DNA of 64,000 nucleotides, taken from the NCBI GenBank assembly GCA_963749675.1, contig CAVVNT010000001.1:434001-498000 (forward strand), written 5' to 3'. Numbering within the stretch: position 1 is the first letter of the stretch; the number at the start of each line of letters is the position of its first letter. Position numbers and translations under genes: made by a program. Shown in pieces: positions 1 through 8,231 of this stretch. The DNA is from Roseitranquillus sp963749675 (GTDB lineage: Bacteria > Pseudomonadota > Alphaproteobacteria > Rhodobacterales > Rhodobacteraceae). Under the pieces are notes generated by a model, which worked only from the letters and a program-made list of their open reading frames with translations, made no database searches and was not told the DNA's origin.

Positions 1-567
1 GAGCTCATCCCGACGCACGACGCCCCGATGCGCTACCTCAAGGCGGCACAGGCCAGGGGCATCGGCACAAACGGCGTGATCTACAGGATCGACTATCCCA
101 CCGGCATGTCGGCGGCGGTGATCCTGAACACGCTGCGCACGCCGGACTTCGCGCGCCGCCAATTCCGCAAGTACCGCGACGATCTGCAGGCGCTTGCCTA
201 TGCGACCTGCGACGCGCTCGTCTACTTCTCGCAGGTCGGCGTATCGTCGACGACCCAGCTCGCCGCCGAGGAAATCCGGTTCCTGCGGCTCGTCGCCCTC
301 AGCGAAGACCCGGCGCGCGCGCTGTCGATGGATTGCCGATACGGGTCCGCCAAGACGATCCAGATGCAAATCGTCCGCAAGCTCGGCGTCAAGTCGATCT
401 TCCAGGCTGTCCTCATCGCGGCGCGGCGCGGCCTCCTCGACGCGGCTATCTACGACCCGTCCGAGATCGTCGCCACTCGGCCGAAGGTCGCTGGCTGGGA
501 TTTCGCGATGGACCTCCAGCTGCCGGCGGCTGCGGAAGAGGAAGAGGCCTACCTGAAGAGCGCCTAG
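1..567 (+). CDS. LuxR-type transcriptional regulator, 5'-truncated by window edge
   Basis: The frame is open from base 1, so the gene begins outside the window and 188 residues are visible. The region from about residue 90 to 150 looks like a LuxR-type helix-turn-helix: it ends in KLGVKSIFQAVLIAARRGLL, close to the usual KLGV(R/K)SRxQAVxxAxRRGL pattern of that fold. The part before it may be the end of an autoinducer-binding or other sensor domain, but I cannot identify the ligand class. The protein should act as a DNA-binding regulator in the cytoplasm. The gene converges on the ABC transporter gene, whose stop lies 7 bases away. The family call rests on the HTH only. Confidence 0.6.
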   Translation, partial: ELIPTHDAPMRYLKAAQARGIGTNGVIYRIDYPTGMSAAVILNTLRTPDFARRQFRKYRDDLQALAYATCDALVYFSQVGVSSTTQLAAEEIRFLRLVALSEDPARALSMDCRYGSAKTIQMQIVRKLGVKSIFQAVLIAARRGLLDAAIYDPSEIVATRPKVAGWDFAMDLQLPAAAEEEEAYLKSA

Positions 568-573
568 GCGGCG

Positions 574-2385
574 CTACGCCGCCTCCGCCTCCTCGGCGGC
601 CTGGCGCTGCCACAGCGCCGCGTAGCGCTCACCGCGGACCAGAAGCTCCTCGTGGCGGCCCTGCTCGACGATCCGACCATCCTGCAGCACGACGATCCTG
701 TCGGCATCGACCACTGTCGAGAGCCTGTGTGCGATGACAATGACACTGCGGCCACGACTCATGGCACGCAGCTCCGACTGGATCTCGCCCTCCGTCTCGG
801 AGTCGAGCGCCGACGTCGCCTCGTCGAGCAGCAGGATCGGCGGATCCTTCAGTAGCGTGCGCGCGATGCCCACGCGCTGCTTCTCGCCCCCCGAGAGCTT
901 TAGCCCGCGCTCACCGACCTGCGTGCCGTATCCCTCGGGCAGGCTCTGCACGAAGTCGTGGATCTTGGCCGCCCGTGCCGCCCCTTCGACCTCGGTATCA
1001 GTCGCGCCGGGACGGCCATAGGCGATGTTGTACCGGATCGTGTCGTTGAAGAGCACCGTGTCCTGTGGGACGACCCCGACGGCGTCGTGCAGGCTTTCCT
1101 GCGCAATATCGCGCACGTCCTGCCCGTCGATCCTCAGCGCGCCGCCGCTGACGTCGTAGAAGCGGAACAGAAGGCGACCGATCGTGGACTTTCCCGCCCC
1201 TGTGGGGCCGACGATGGCGACCGTCTCTCCAGGACCGACGCGGAGGGAGACGCCCTTGAGGATCGGCCGTGCCTCGTCGTAGCCGAAGTACACGTTGTCG
1301 AAGACGACTTCTCCGCCGGCCACCTCCAACGCCCGCGCGCCGGGCTTGTCGCTGACCTCGGCCGGCTGCTCGAGCAGGTCGAACATGTCGGCCATGTCGA
1401 TCAGAGCCTGACGGATCTCGCGATAGACCGTGCCGAGGAAGTTCAGCGGCATGGTGATCTGGATCATGTAGGCGTTGACCATGACGAAGTCGCCGACGGT
1501 CAGCGCGCCCGACTGAACGCCGGCCGCCGCCATGACCATGACGATCACCAGACCACTGGTGATCAGGAGCGACTGCCCGAAGTTCAGGAACGCAAGGCTG
1601 TAGCTCGTCTTGAGCGCGGCTTGCTCGTATCCAGCCATCGCCTGATCGTAGCGGCCGGCCTCGCGCCCCTCGGCACCGAAGTACTTCACGGTCTCGAAGT
1701 TGAGCAGGCTGTCGATCGCCTTCTGATTGGCGTCCGTGTCCTGCTCGTTCATCTGACGACGGATCTGCACCCGCCATTCCGTCACCTTGAACGTGAACCA
1801 GACGTAGAGGACGATCGTCACGGCCACGACGATCAGGTAGCGGACGTCGAATACCCAGGCGAGCACCACCGCAATCAGCAGAAGCTCCAGAATCAGCGGA
1901 CCAATCGAGAAGAGCAGGAACCGCAGCAGGAATTCCACGCCCTTCACGCCACGCTCGATGATGCGACTGAGCCCACCGGTCCGTCGCGTCAGGTGATAGC
2001 GCAGGCTGAGGCGGTGGATGTGGGTGAAGGTCTCGAGCGCCAGCCGGCGCAGCGCCCTTTGCCCGACGGCAGCGAAGAGAGCATCGCGGAGCTGCTGAAA
2101 GCCCACGTTCATCAGCCGCGCCACGCCGTAGGCGACCGTCAGCCCGATCGCCCCGATCGCCAGTACCCATGCTTCGCCCTGCGCATCGCCTGACAGCGAA
2201 TCGACGGCGCCCTTGTAGAAGAACGGCGTTCCGACCGCGATCAGCTTAGACACGAGCAGCGCCAGCATCGCGAGCACGACGCGGACGCGCAGGCGACGGT
2301 CATTCTCCGGCCAGAGATAGGGAGCGACTCGCCGTATCGTCCGCAGCCCGCTCCGCCGCGCGGCACTTTCAGTAGCGTCGGTCAT
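574..2385 (-). CDS. Atm1/ABCB7-type ABC exporter, fused permease and ATPase
   Basis: This 603-residue half-transporter has an N-terminal membrane domain (about residues 30-320) and a C-terminal nucleotide-binding domain (about 355-595). The ATPase is complete: Walker A GPTGAGKST, signature LSGGEKQR, Walker B ILLLDEATSALD, and an H-loop in IVIAHRLST. The membrane domain begins YLWPENDRRLRVRVVLAM, typical of the Atm1/HMT1 group that exports glutathione-linked metal or sulfur compounds. It would work as a homodimer in the inner membrane. The substrate is inferred from the family only. The length is normal and no defect is visible. Confidence 0.9.
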   Translation of the reverse strand: MTDATESAARRSGLRTIRRVAPYLWPENDRRLRVRVVLAMLALLVSKLIAVGTPFFYKGAVDSLSGDAQGEAWVLAIGAIGLTVAYGVARLMNVGFQQLRDALFAAVGQRALRRLALETFTHIHRLSLRYHLTRRTGGLSRIIERGVKGVEFLLRFLLFSIGPLILELLLIAVVLAWVFDVRYLIVVAVTIVLYVWFTFKVTEWRVQIRRQMNEQDTDANQKAIDSLLNFETVKYFGAEGREAGRYDQAMAGYEQAALKTSYSLAFLNFGQSLLITSGLVIVMVMAAAGVQSGALTVGDFVMVNAYMIQITMPLNFLGTVYREIRQALIDMADMFDLLEQPAEVSDKPGARALEVAGGEVVFDNVYFGYDEARPILKGVSLRVGPGETVAIVGPTGAGKSTIGRLLFRFYDVSGGALRIDGQDVRDIAQESLHDAVGVVPQDTVLFNDTIRYNIAYGRPGATDTEVEGAARAAKIHDFVQSLPEGYGTQVGERGLKLSGGEKQRVGIARTLLKDPPILLLDEATSALDSETEGEIQSELRAMSRGRSVIVIAHRLSTVVDADRIVVLQDGRIVEQGRHEELLVRGERYAALWQRQAAEEAEAA

Positions 2386-2422
2386 CCGCGGCGATGTAGG
2401 CGACGGCCGCGGATAAGACCAG

Positions 2423-2884
2423 TCACGCCGGCTGCAACTCCGCCTTCAGCACCTTCTCGATATCCTCGATCGTGTGATTGGTCAGCGTCTTGTCGACTTC
2501 GCCGACGACCCGATCCGCGACTTCCTTGTGGAGCTTGTCGCGCATCTCTCCGAGGACTCCTGGCGAAGCGACGAGGATGATGCGCCGAAAGTCGCCCCTA
2601 TGCGCGCGCTCGTAGAGCATCTCGGCCAGGTGGTCGGCGAACCGATCCTTCGCCAGTTCGTGCCAGTCCGTGTCCTCGTAGGCAGATCGGCCCGGCCCCA
2701 CACTTTCCTGCTGGCGGCCGCGCTTGTTGGCCGCCTGATCGCGCGTCGGCGGATTCTCCTGATCCTCCCGCCGGCTGACGTTCAGCACCGGATATTCAGC
2801 GTCGCCATCGTTGACGAGGAACAGGGCCTTCTCTCCGTCCGCCACCAGCACCCAGGTTTCGTTGCTGAGATCATGGACAGGCAT
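2423..2884 (-). CDS. Host attachment family protein
   Basis: The 153-residue protein starts MPVHDLSNETWVLVADGEKALF and matches the 'host attachment protein' family (PF10116), known from plant-associated alphaproteobacteria and structurally related to archaeal release factor-like proteins. The centre carries HLAEMLYERAHRGDFRRIIL and LVASPGVLGEMR, the conserved part of the family. Biochemical function is unknown; the name comes from an early attachment phenotype. Its ATG overlaps the stop of the upstream small gene (TGATG), so the two are probably translated together. A possible stress promoter lies ahead of the pair. Confidence 0.8.
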   Translation of the reverse strand: MPVHDLSNETWVLVADGEKALFLVNDGDAEYPVLNVSRREDQENPPTRDQAANKRGRQQESVGPGRSAYEDTDWHELAKDRFADHLAEMLYERAHRGDFRRIILVASPGVLGEMRDKLHKEVADRVVGEVDKTLTNHTIEDIEKVLKAELQPA

Positions 2885-3111
2885 CAGCGGTTCTCCTCGC
2901 CGAGGTTCGACGTGCCGGGCTTTTCTTCGTCGGATTTCCGGGCGCGCGTGGTGCCGGCGGGACGATCTCCTGCGCGCTTCTGCTCGTCCTCAGAGCCGAT
3001 GGTGCGCGCGACGCCGCCGCCGGCGCGTCCCGACTGCTCCACCTCGCCTTCGGCACCGAGCACTTCATCGGTTTCGCGCTTGCCGTCCTTCGATCTTTGG
3101 CGTTCGGCCAT
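2884..3111 (-). CDS. Small charged hypothetical protein
   Basis: I place the start at the ATG at 3111, giving 75 residues beginning MAERQRSKDGKRETDEVLG. A longer in-frame start exists upstream, but its extra residues look like non-coding translation. The protein is very hydrophilic, rich in Glu, Arg, Lys, Gly and Ser, with no membrane segment and probably little fold. It overlaps the next gene in a TGATG junction. I do not recognise a family. Its company with the host attachment protein and a possible general-stress promoter suggests a stress-related accessory role, which is inference. Confidence 0.6.
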   Translation of the reverse strand: MAERQRSKDGKRETDEVLGAEGEVEQSGRAGGGVARTIGSEDEQKRAGDRPAGTTRARKSDEEKPGTSNLGEENR

Positions 3112-3143
3112 GGCGTCCTCCGTCGTTGGCGTCTTGGAAGGCC

Positions 3144-3169
3144 AACCGGCAGCATGCCGCGAGAGTTCC
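3144..3169 (-). promoter_or_regulatory. Possible EcfG-type general stress promoter
   Basis: On the minus strand GGAAC (3169-3165) is followed after 16 bases by CGGTT (3148-3144). The alphaproteobacterial general-stress sigma factor EcfG prefers GGAAC-N16/17-CGTT, so the -35 matches fully and the -10 nearly. It lies about 33 bases before the small charged gene. A chance match cannot be excluded. Confidence 0.35.
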
Positions 3170-3365
3170 GCAGAGCTACTTGACAAAAACGGCCTCCGCA
3201 CCAGCGAAGGCCCGGAAATCGGCGCGGGAGCGGGGCACGTCGGCGGATCTTCTCGTGCGAGATGTGGTCGCGCCTCGAGACCTCACGCCTGCAGACCTAG
3301 CCGCAGCCTCAATCGTGCAGACAACTCCACAGAATGGTGGGCTTTCTCCTCCACCGGCGCGCTCT

Positions 3366-3560
3366 TCAGGATCGGCCGCCTTTCAGGATCCGGTCGATGT
3401 CGGCACGAGTGACGCCGATGTCCTTCATCTGAGCATCGGAGAGCTCCTCGAGCTTGCGGCGTTCCCGATACGCGGCGTCGAGCTTGAGCAGCACGCCGGC
3501 CGGATCGAAACTCGGCAACGCGCGCGGGCGGGACATGGCGAGTCGCAATGCATTGATCAT
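3366..3560 (-). CDS. DUF1127 domain protein
   Basis: This 64-residue protein ends in a typical DUF1127 segment: RRKLEELSDAQMKDIGVT followed by RADIDRIL. DUF1127 proteins are small, basic and common in Rhizobiales and Rhodobacterales; some take part in phosphate, polyamine or RNA regulation. A clear AGGAGG-like site precedes the ATG by 7 bases. A short hairpin (GGCGG-loop-CCGCC) lies just upstream. The gene stands alone, facing the same way as its neighbours. Confidence 0.85.
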   Translation of the reverse strand: MINALRLAMSRPRALPSFDPAGVLLKLDAAYRERRKLEELSDAQMKDIGVTRADIDRILKGGRS

Positions 3561-3768
3561 GATTCGGCCCTCCTGGCAGGCGGCTAATCCGCCGCTGGAC
3601 CTGACCTAACATTAACGCAGGGTAAGCCGTCAGTACGCGCATCGCGACTTGACAGGCTCAGAAATTGCAGCGACGCGACCCATCAAGGCGCTGCTGCCGA
3701 CTGAATTGATTTCTTGGGAAGCGCTGGTAGCGGCAGGCCCACGTAATCGGGCCCGCCGCGATGACGGG

Positions 3769-4374
3769 CTAGCCCGGAAGGCGGCTCGCCACATTCTCCC
3801 AGTTGACGAGATTGTCGAGGAAGTTCTTCAGGTAGGCTGGACGCTTGTTGCGAAAGTCGATGTAGTAGGAGTGCTCCCACACGTCGCAACCCAGAAGAGC
3901 GGTCTGGCCGAAGCAGAGAGGGTTCACGCCGTTCTCGGTCTTCGTCACCTTCAGCGATCCACCGGTATCGGCGACCAGCCAGGCCCAGCCCGAACCGAAC
4001 TGACCGCCACCCGCGGACGCAAAATCTTCCTTGAACTTGTCCACGCTTCCGAAAGCCTGGACGATCTTCTGCTCCAGTTCGTTCGGCATCTTGCTCTCGT
4101 CCGGCGTCATCATCTCCCAGAACTGGTTATGGTTCCAGTATTGGGAGGCGTTGTTGAAGATGCCGTTCTGGGCCACCGCATCCTTGTCGTAGGTGCCCTT
4201 GATGATCTCCTCGACGTCCTTGCCTTCCCACTCGGTTCCGGCGACGGCCTTGTTGCCGTTGTCGACATAGGCCTTGTGGTGGATGTCGTGGTGATACTCC
4301 AAGGTTTCCCTGCTCATGCCCTTGCCGGCGAGCGCATCGTGCGAATACGGCAGATCCGGTAGCGTGAAAGCCAT
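3769..4374 (-). CDS. sodB: Superoxide dismutase, Fe-type
   Basis: The 201-residue protein converts superoxide to hydrogen peroxide and oxygen in the cytoplasm. Metal ligands are visible in the usual places: the first His in the YHHDIHHKAYVDN region, His in SQYWNHNQFW, and Asp plus His in DVWEHSYYIDF. The NNASQYWNH segment with Gln favours the iron form over manganese, though cambialistic enzymes exist. Both SOD domains are complete and the length is normal. It appears to be a single-gene unit. Confidence 0.95.
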   Translation of the reverse strand: MAFTLPDLPYSHDALAGKGMSRETLEYHHDIHHKAYVDNGNKAVAGTEWEGKDVEEIIKGTYDKDAVAQNGIFNNASQYWNHNQFWEMMTPDESKMPNELEQKIVQAFGSVDKFKEDFASAGGGQFGSGWAWLVADTGGSLKVTKTENGVNPLCFGQTALLGCDVWEHSYYIDFRNKRPAYLKNFLDNLVNWENVASRLPG

Positions 4375-4675
4375 GTCGTTCCCTCCATCATGGATTGCGC
4401 GGCACCCTGTTCCGGCGCCGCGCGGTCGTCAACCTCAACGGTCAACGTCATAAAGGCGCTACGGTTCACTTCCCGATGCCTCGGAGACGAATCCATCACC
4501 GCCTTGCGGCGGCAGGTACACAGATCGAGTCCCCAGTGGTTCCGGCGGAAGCCACGATGATCGGCATCCCGATCGGTGCGCGTGCGCCTTGCAAAAGGTC
4601 TCGTCCGGCTGCCGCTTGCCGATGACGGCGGACTTGTCGGCGATCCGAAGACGCCCCGACTTCGCCCGCCTCACG
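4375..4675 (-). other. Intergenic region, no gene seen
   Basis: This stretch upstream of sodB holds short open frames on both strands, but none has a recognisable product or a convincing ribosome binding site. I see no tRNA-like fold. It presumably carries the sodB promoter, whose exact position I cannot fix. Confidence 0.5.
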
Positions 4676-4822
4676 TCACTCCTCGATGACTTCCTCCGTC
4701 TCGACATCCGACGAGTCCATGGCATCGACCGCCTCATTGCCGAGGTCGATGACTCCAATGAGAACGAGGATGAAGATGATGACGATGATCGCGACGACGG
4801 CGATGATGATATTCCGAACCAT
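4676..4822 (-). CDS. Small single-span membrane protein
   Basis: I choose the ATG at 4822 because AGGAGG lies 6 bases before it; a longer in-frame start lacks such a site. The 48-residue product begins MVRNIIIAVVAIIVIIFILV, a single membrane helix, followed by an acidic tail (DSSDVETEEVIEE). It should sit in the inner membrane with a short acidic domain on one side. I do not recognise a family. The strong Shine-Dalgarno sequence argues that it is really translated. Confidence 0.65.
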   Translation of the reverse strand: MVRNIIIAVVAIIVIIFILVLIGVIDLGNEAVDAMDSSDVETEEVIEE

Positions 4823-5145
4823 GCAGGTCCTCCTAGCTACGCTGTAATCGACCATAGCATCGCTTCGAGCCGGCTGCCGCAACCGTCTCGGTTGATGGCA
4901 GCATTCCGCCCGTGGCGCTATCGCGCGTGCCTCCCTTCCGCGCTTTCTCGTAGCCTCCAGGGTGAAGCCGCCGCCTCGGTCACCTCGTTCCTCGCCGCGC
5001 CAGGCCGAGGGTTCCGCTCCAGCGCCGGTCGCGACATCACGTCCCGAGGAGGCCGACGCCGCCCGGGGTTTCGTCGCAGCGCGCCGTCAGCTATCCGGGG
5101 TTCCAGACTCGACCGGGCGGGTCGCCACAGGAATCGTCTGCTACG
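4823..5145. other. Divergent intergenic region, no gene seen
   Basis: This GC-rich region separates the small membrane protein gene (minus) from ccmI (plus), so it should hold both promoters. Open frames here have arginine-rich translations typical of non-coding GC-rich DNA. I see no convincing RNA or repeat. Confidence 0.5.
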
Positions 5146-6354
5146 ATGGTATTCTGGCTGATTGCGGTGTTGATGGCGGCAGGGGTCGCAGCGCTCTTGA
5201 CGCGCGCGATGCTGCGGGACGGCGCGGCGGCCTCAGGCGCGAGCGACATCGATGTCTACCGCGATCAACTGGCCGAGGTGGAGCGCGATCGGGATCGTGG
5301 TCTCATCGATGCCGCAGAGGCCGAGCGGCTGAGGGTCGAGGTTTCCCGTCGTCTGCTGGAGGCGGATCGGAAAGCGCAAGCCGCCGCGGTGCGGCGCCCG
5401 GAGCCGAGGCGCGCAACTTTCATGACGGCCGGCGCGGCTGCCGTCGCGGTCGTCGCCGGCGGGCTCGGTCTCTATGCCCTGCTCGGCGTTCCCGGATATC
5501 CCGACCTGCCCATCCAGCGCCGCATCGAAATCGCGGAGGAAGCTCGCAGCAACCGCCCGGGCCAAGAGATGGCCGAGGCCGAAGCCGCACTTTCCACGCC
5601 GACGGTTCAGGACAATTCCCGGCATGCCGAGCTGCTCGAGAGGCTGCGCGCTACCCTCGCGGATCGGCCTGACGATCTGCAGGGCTACATTCTTCTCGCC
5701 AGGAACGAGGCGGGCGTCGGAAACTTCACCGCCGCGCGACGCGCGCAGGAGCGGGTCCTTGAATTGAAAGGGCAAGACGTGACGGCCGCCGACTGGGCCG
5801 ACTACGCCCTGCTGCTGGTCTACGCCGCGGGCGGATACGTCTCGCCGGAGGCCGAAACCGCCCTCTCGCGGGTACTTGAGCGTGATCCCTCCAATGGGAC
5901 GGCGCGCTACCTCTCGGGTCTTCTCTACGCGCAAACTGGCCGACCAGACCTCGCGTTCCGTATTTGGCGCCCGCTCCTCGAGGAATCCCCTAGCGCTCCG
6001 TGGAGTGCGCCGATCCGTGCACGGATCGAGGACATCGCCCGGCTCGCCGGGGTCGAGTACCAGCCGCCTCAGCTTCGGGGTCCCACTGGCGCGGACATGG
6101 CCGCGGCGTCCGACATGGCTCCCGAGGAGCGCCAGCAGATGATCCGCGGCATGGTCGAGGGGCTCGCCGGGCGTCTGGCCGAAGAAGGCGGACCGGCTCA
6201 GGACTGGGGCCGGCTGATCACCGCGCTGGGCGTGCTGGGAGAAACCGACCGTGCCGGCGCGATCTATGCCGAGGCGCGAGAGACATTCTCCGCCAACCCG
6301 GAGGATCTGGCACTCATTGACGACGCCGCGGAGCGCGCCGGCATCATCGAATGA
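5146..6354 (+). CDS. ccmI: Cytochrome c biogenesis protein CcmI
   Basis: CcmI holds apocytochrome c for the haem ligation complex CcmFH. The 402-residue protein has two N-terminal membrane helices (about residues 2-22 and 88-108) separated by a leucine-zipper-like cytoplasmic loop with YRDQLAEVERDRDRGLID, the family hallmark. The rest is a periplasmic domain with TPR-like helices that bind the apocytochrome C-terminus. The stop overlaps the ruvX start (ATGA), so the genes form an operon although their functions differ. No other ccm gene lies nearby. Confidence 0.9.
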   Translation: MVFWLIAVLMAAGVAALLTRAMLRDGAAASGASDIDVYRDQLAEVERDRDRGLIDAAEAERLRVEVSRRLLEADRKAQAAAVRRPEPRRATFMTAGAAAVAVVAGGLGLYALLGVPGYPDLPIQRRIEIAEEARSNRPGQEMAEAEAALSTPTVQDNSRHAELLERLRATLADRPDDLQGYILLARNEAGVGNFTAARRAQERVLELKGQDVTAADWADYALLLVYAAGGYVSPEAETALSRVLERDPSNGTARYLSGLLYAQTGRPDLAFRIWRPLLEESPSAPWSAPIRARIEDIARLAGVEYQPPQLRGPTGADMAAASDMAPEERQQMIRGMVEGLAGRLAEEGGPAQDWGRLITALGVLGETDRAGAIYAEARETFSANPEDLALIDDAAERAGIIE

Positions 6355-6821
6355 GCGAGGCTTTCTCCGATTTCGCCGCGTCGCTGCCGCCGCGACGGCC
6401 GCTCTTGGGTCTCGACCTCGGAGAGCGCACAATCGGCGTCGCGGTCTCCGACCGCGAGCGAACGGTGGCCACACCGCTCAAGACGATCCGCCGGACGAAG
6501 TTCAGTACGGACGCCACGGCTCTGCTGTCGCTGGTCGAACCCCGCGAGATCGCGGGAGTCGTGTTGGGGCTTCCCCGAAACATGGACGGCAGCGAGGGTC
6601 CGCGCTGTCAATCCACACGCGCCTTCGCGCGCAATCTGGCGCGACTGACCGTATTGCCGATCGGCTTCTGGGACGAGCGGCTTTCCACCGTCGCCGCGGA
6701 ACGTGCGCTTCTAGAAGCCGGCACCTCGCGCCGTCGTCGTGGCGAGGTCATCGACCATGTCGCCGCCGCATACATCCTGCAGGGCGCCCTCGATCGCCTG
6801 CGCCATCTGGAGCATCCATGA
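6351..6821 (+). CDS. ruvX: RuvX/YqgF pre-16S rRNA nuclease family protein
   Basis: The 156-residue protein carries the RNase H-like YqgF fold. The first catalytic Asp is in LLGLDLGERTIGVAVSD, and the central GVVLGLPRNMDGSEGPR loop and WDERLSTVAAERAL segment are the other conserved blocks, with HVAAAYILQGALD near the end. Family members process the 5' end of 16S rRNA and may act as Holliday-junction resolvases. It overlaps ccmI upstream and the DUF1289 gene downstream by 4 bases each. Confidence 0.92.
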   Translation: MSEAFSDFAASLPPRRPLLGLDLGERTIGVAVSDRERTVATPLKTIRRTKFSTDATALLSLVEPREIAGVVLGLPRNMDGSEGPRCQSTRAFARNLARLTVLPIGFWDERLSTVAAERALLEAGTSRRRRGEVIDHVAAAYILQGALDRLRHLEHP

Positions 6822-7027
6822 CGATCCGCACGCCCTGCATTGATATCTGCGTCCTGCACCGGCGCGAGGGCATCTGCATCGGCTGCTTTCGCACCGGCGA
6901 AGAGATCGCCCGATGGTCGAGCCTGTCCGATGCCGAACGCGACATGCTGATGGCCGAGTTGCCGGAGCGTGCCGGAAGGCTGCGCCGCCGCAGCGGCGGC
7001 CGGAACGGGCGTCTTCGCGAGGGTTGA
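6818..7027 (+). CDS. DUF1289 small Cys-rich protein
   Basis: The product of 69 residues starts MTIRTPCIDICVLHRREGIC and continues IGCFRTGEEIARWSSLSDAER, the DUF1289 signature with spaced cysteines that probably bind a metal or an Fe-S cluster. Its ATG overlaps the ruvX stop in an ATGA junction. The C-terminal tail is basic. The cellular role is unknown. Confidence 0.88.
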   Translation: MTIRTPCIDICVLHRREGICIGCFRTGEEIARWSSLSDAERDMLMAELPERAGRLRRRSGGRNGRLREG

Positions 7028-7030
7028 GCC

Positions 7031-8044
7031 TCAGGCGGCTTGCGCCGCTCCAACGGCACTCACCGCCTCTCGCGCCGCCACCAGAAGCTCGAACCCGGCG
7101 CCTCTGCGGGTGCTACCCTCGGACAATATTCGCCGCCACGATCGCGCTCCCGGCAGGCCGGAAAAGAACCCCAGCATGTGCCGTGTCACGTCGTGCAGAC
7201 GGCCGCCATCCTCGAGGTGATGCGCGATATAGGGCTCCATCCGCGCGATTACCTCGTCACGTGTCGGGGCTGCCACCGAAGCTCCGTAGACTCGGCGATC
7301 GGCCCCGAGCAGCAGGTCCGCAGGTGCATTGTAGGCCGCGCGCCCGATCATCGCCCCGTCGAACCCCGCGTCCAGAAGGGAGAGCGCCGAGTCGAGACTG
7401 TAGATCCCGCCGTTTATCGTGACATGAAGATCCGGAAAAATCGACTTCATCCTGAGAGCGAGGTTCCGGTCGAGCGGCGGCACCTCGCGGTTCTCCTTCG
7501 GTGACAGGCCATCCAGCCATGCCTTGCGCGCATGGATCGTCACGCGCCGCACACCGCTCGCCCGGACGCGCTCCAGAAAGTCGGGCAGGACCACCTCCGG
7601 GTCCTGCTCGTCGACGCCCAGCCTGCACTTCACCGTAACCTCGACCGGTGAGGCCGCCACCATCGCGGCGAGGCAGTCCGCCACGACGTCGGGCGAGCGC
7701 ATCAGGACCGCGCCGAAGCATCCAGATTGCACGCGATCCGAAGGGCAGCCGACGTTGAGGTTGATCTCGTCGTAGCCTTCCTCGGCGCCGATACGGGCCG
7801 CCTCGGCCAGTTCAGCGGGGCTGGAGCCGCCAAGCTGCAACGCAACCGGATGCTCCGCCGGATCGAAAGCGAGGAGGTGCCGCGCGCCACCCCGCACGAT
7901 CGCTGCGGACGCCACCATCTCGGTGTAGAGCAGCGTCCGGTGCGAAATCTGCCGGTGGAAGAACCGACAATGCCGGTCGGTCCAGTCGATCATGGGTGCT
8001 ACGCTAAGGCGAGCCGCCTCGCAAACTACTGTTCCGGAGCGCAA
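7031..8044 (-). CDS. dusA: tRNA-dihydrouridine(20/20a) synthase DusA
   Basis: DusA uses FMN and NADPH to reduce uridines 20/20a in the tRNA D-loop. The sequence shows RLSVAPMIDWTDRHCRFF near the start, the catalytic cysteine in GCPSDRVQSGCFGA, and VTINGGIYS in the FMN barrel. The best start is an unusual TTG at 8044, because AGGAGG lies 6 bases before it and because the next ATG would remove part of the barrel. At 337 residues it has normal family length. It converges on the DUF1289 gene. Confidence 0.93.
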   Translation of the reverse strand: MRSGTVVCEAARLSVAPMIDWTDRHCRFFHRQISHRTLLYTEMVASAAIVRGGARHLLAFDPAEHPVALQLGGSSPAELAEAARIGAEEGYDEINLNVGCPSDRVQSGCFGAVLMRSPDVVADCLAAMVAASPVEVTVKCRLGVDEQDPEVVLPDFLERVRASGVRRVTIHARKAWLDGLSPKENREVPPLDRNLALRMKSIFPDLHVTINGGIYSLDSALSLLDAGFDGAMIGRAAYNAPADLLLGADRRVYGASVAAPTRDEVIARMEPYIAHHLEDGGRLHDVTRHMLGFFSGLPGARSWRRILSEGSTRRGAGFELLVAAREAVSAVGAAQAA

Positions 8045-8231
8045 TTTCCACCTCCTCGCTGTTGTAGCACCGGCTTCGCAAGGTTCTTCAAGTCTCTTGT
8101 GGTTCTGCGAGCGGAATTGCTACAGGTCCTCGGAGTGGTTTGGAACCCCCGAGGGAACGGTCGCTCTCGGGAGCTGAAGGGTGACAACAGGCTCAAGTGA
8201 GCGAGACCCGGCCGGCATCTTGCGACCGTTC

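Noticed and set aside
4459..4758. A 99-codon minus-strand frame upstream of sodB
   Set aside because: Its translation is Ser/Arg-rich with no recognised domain, and it overlaps the better supported small membrane protein gene in another frame.
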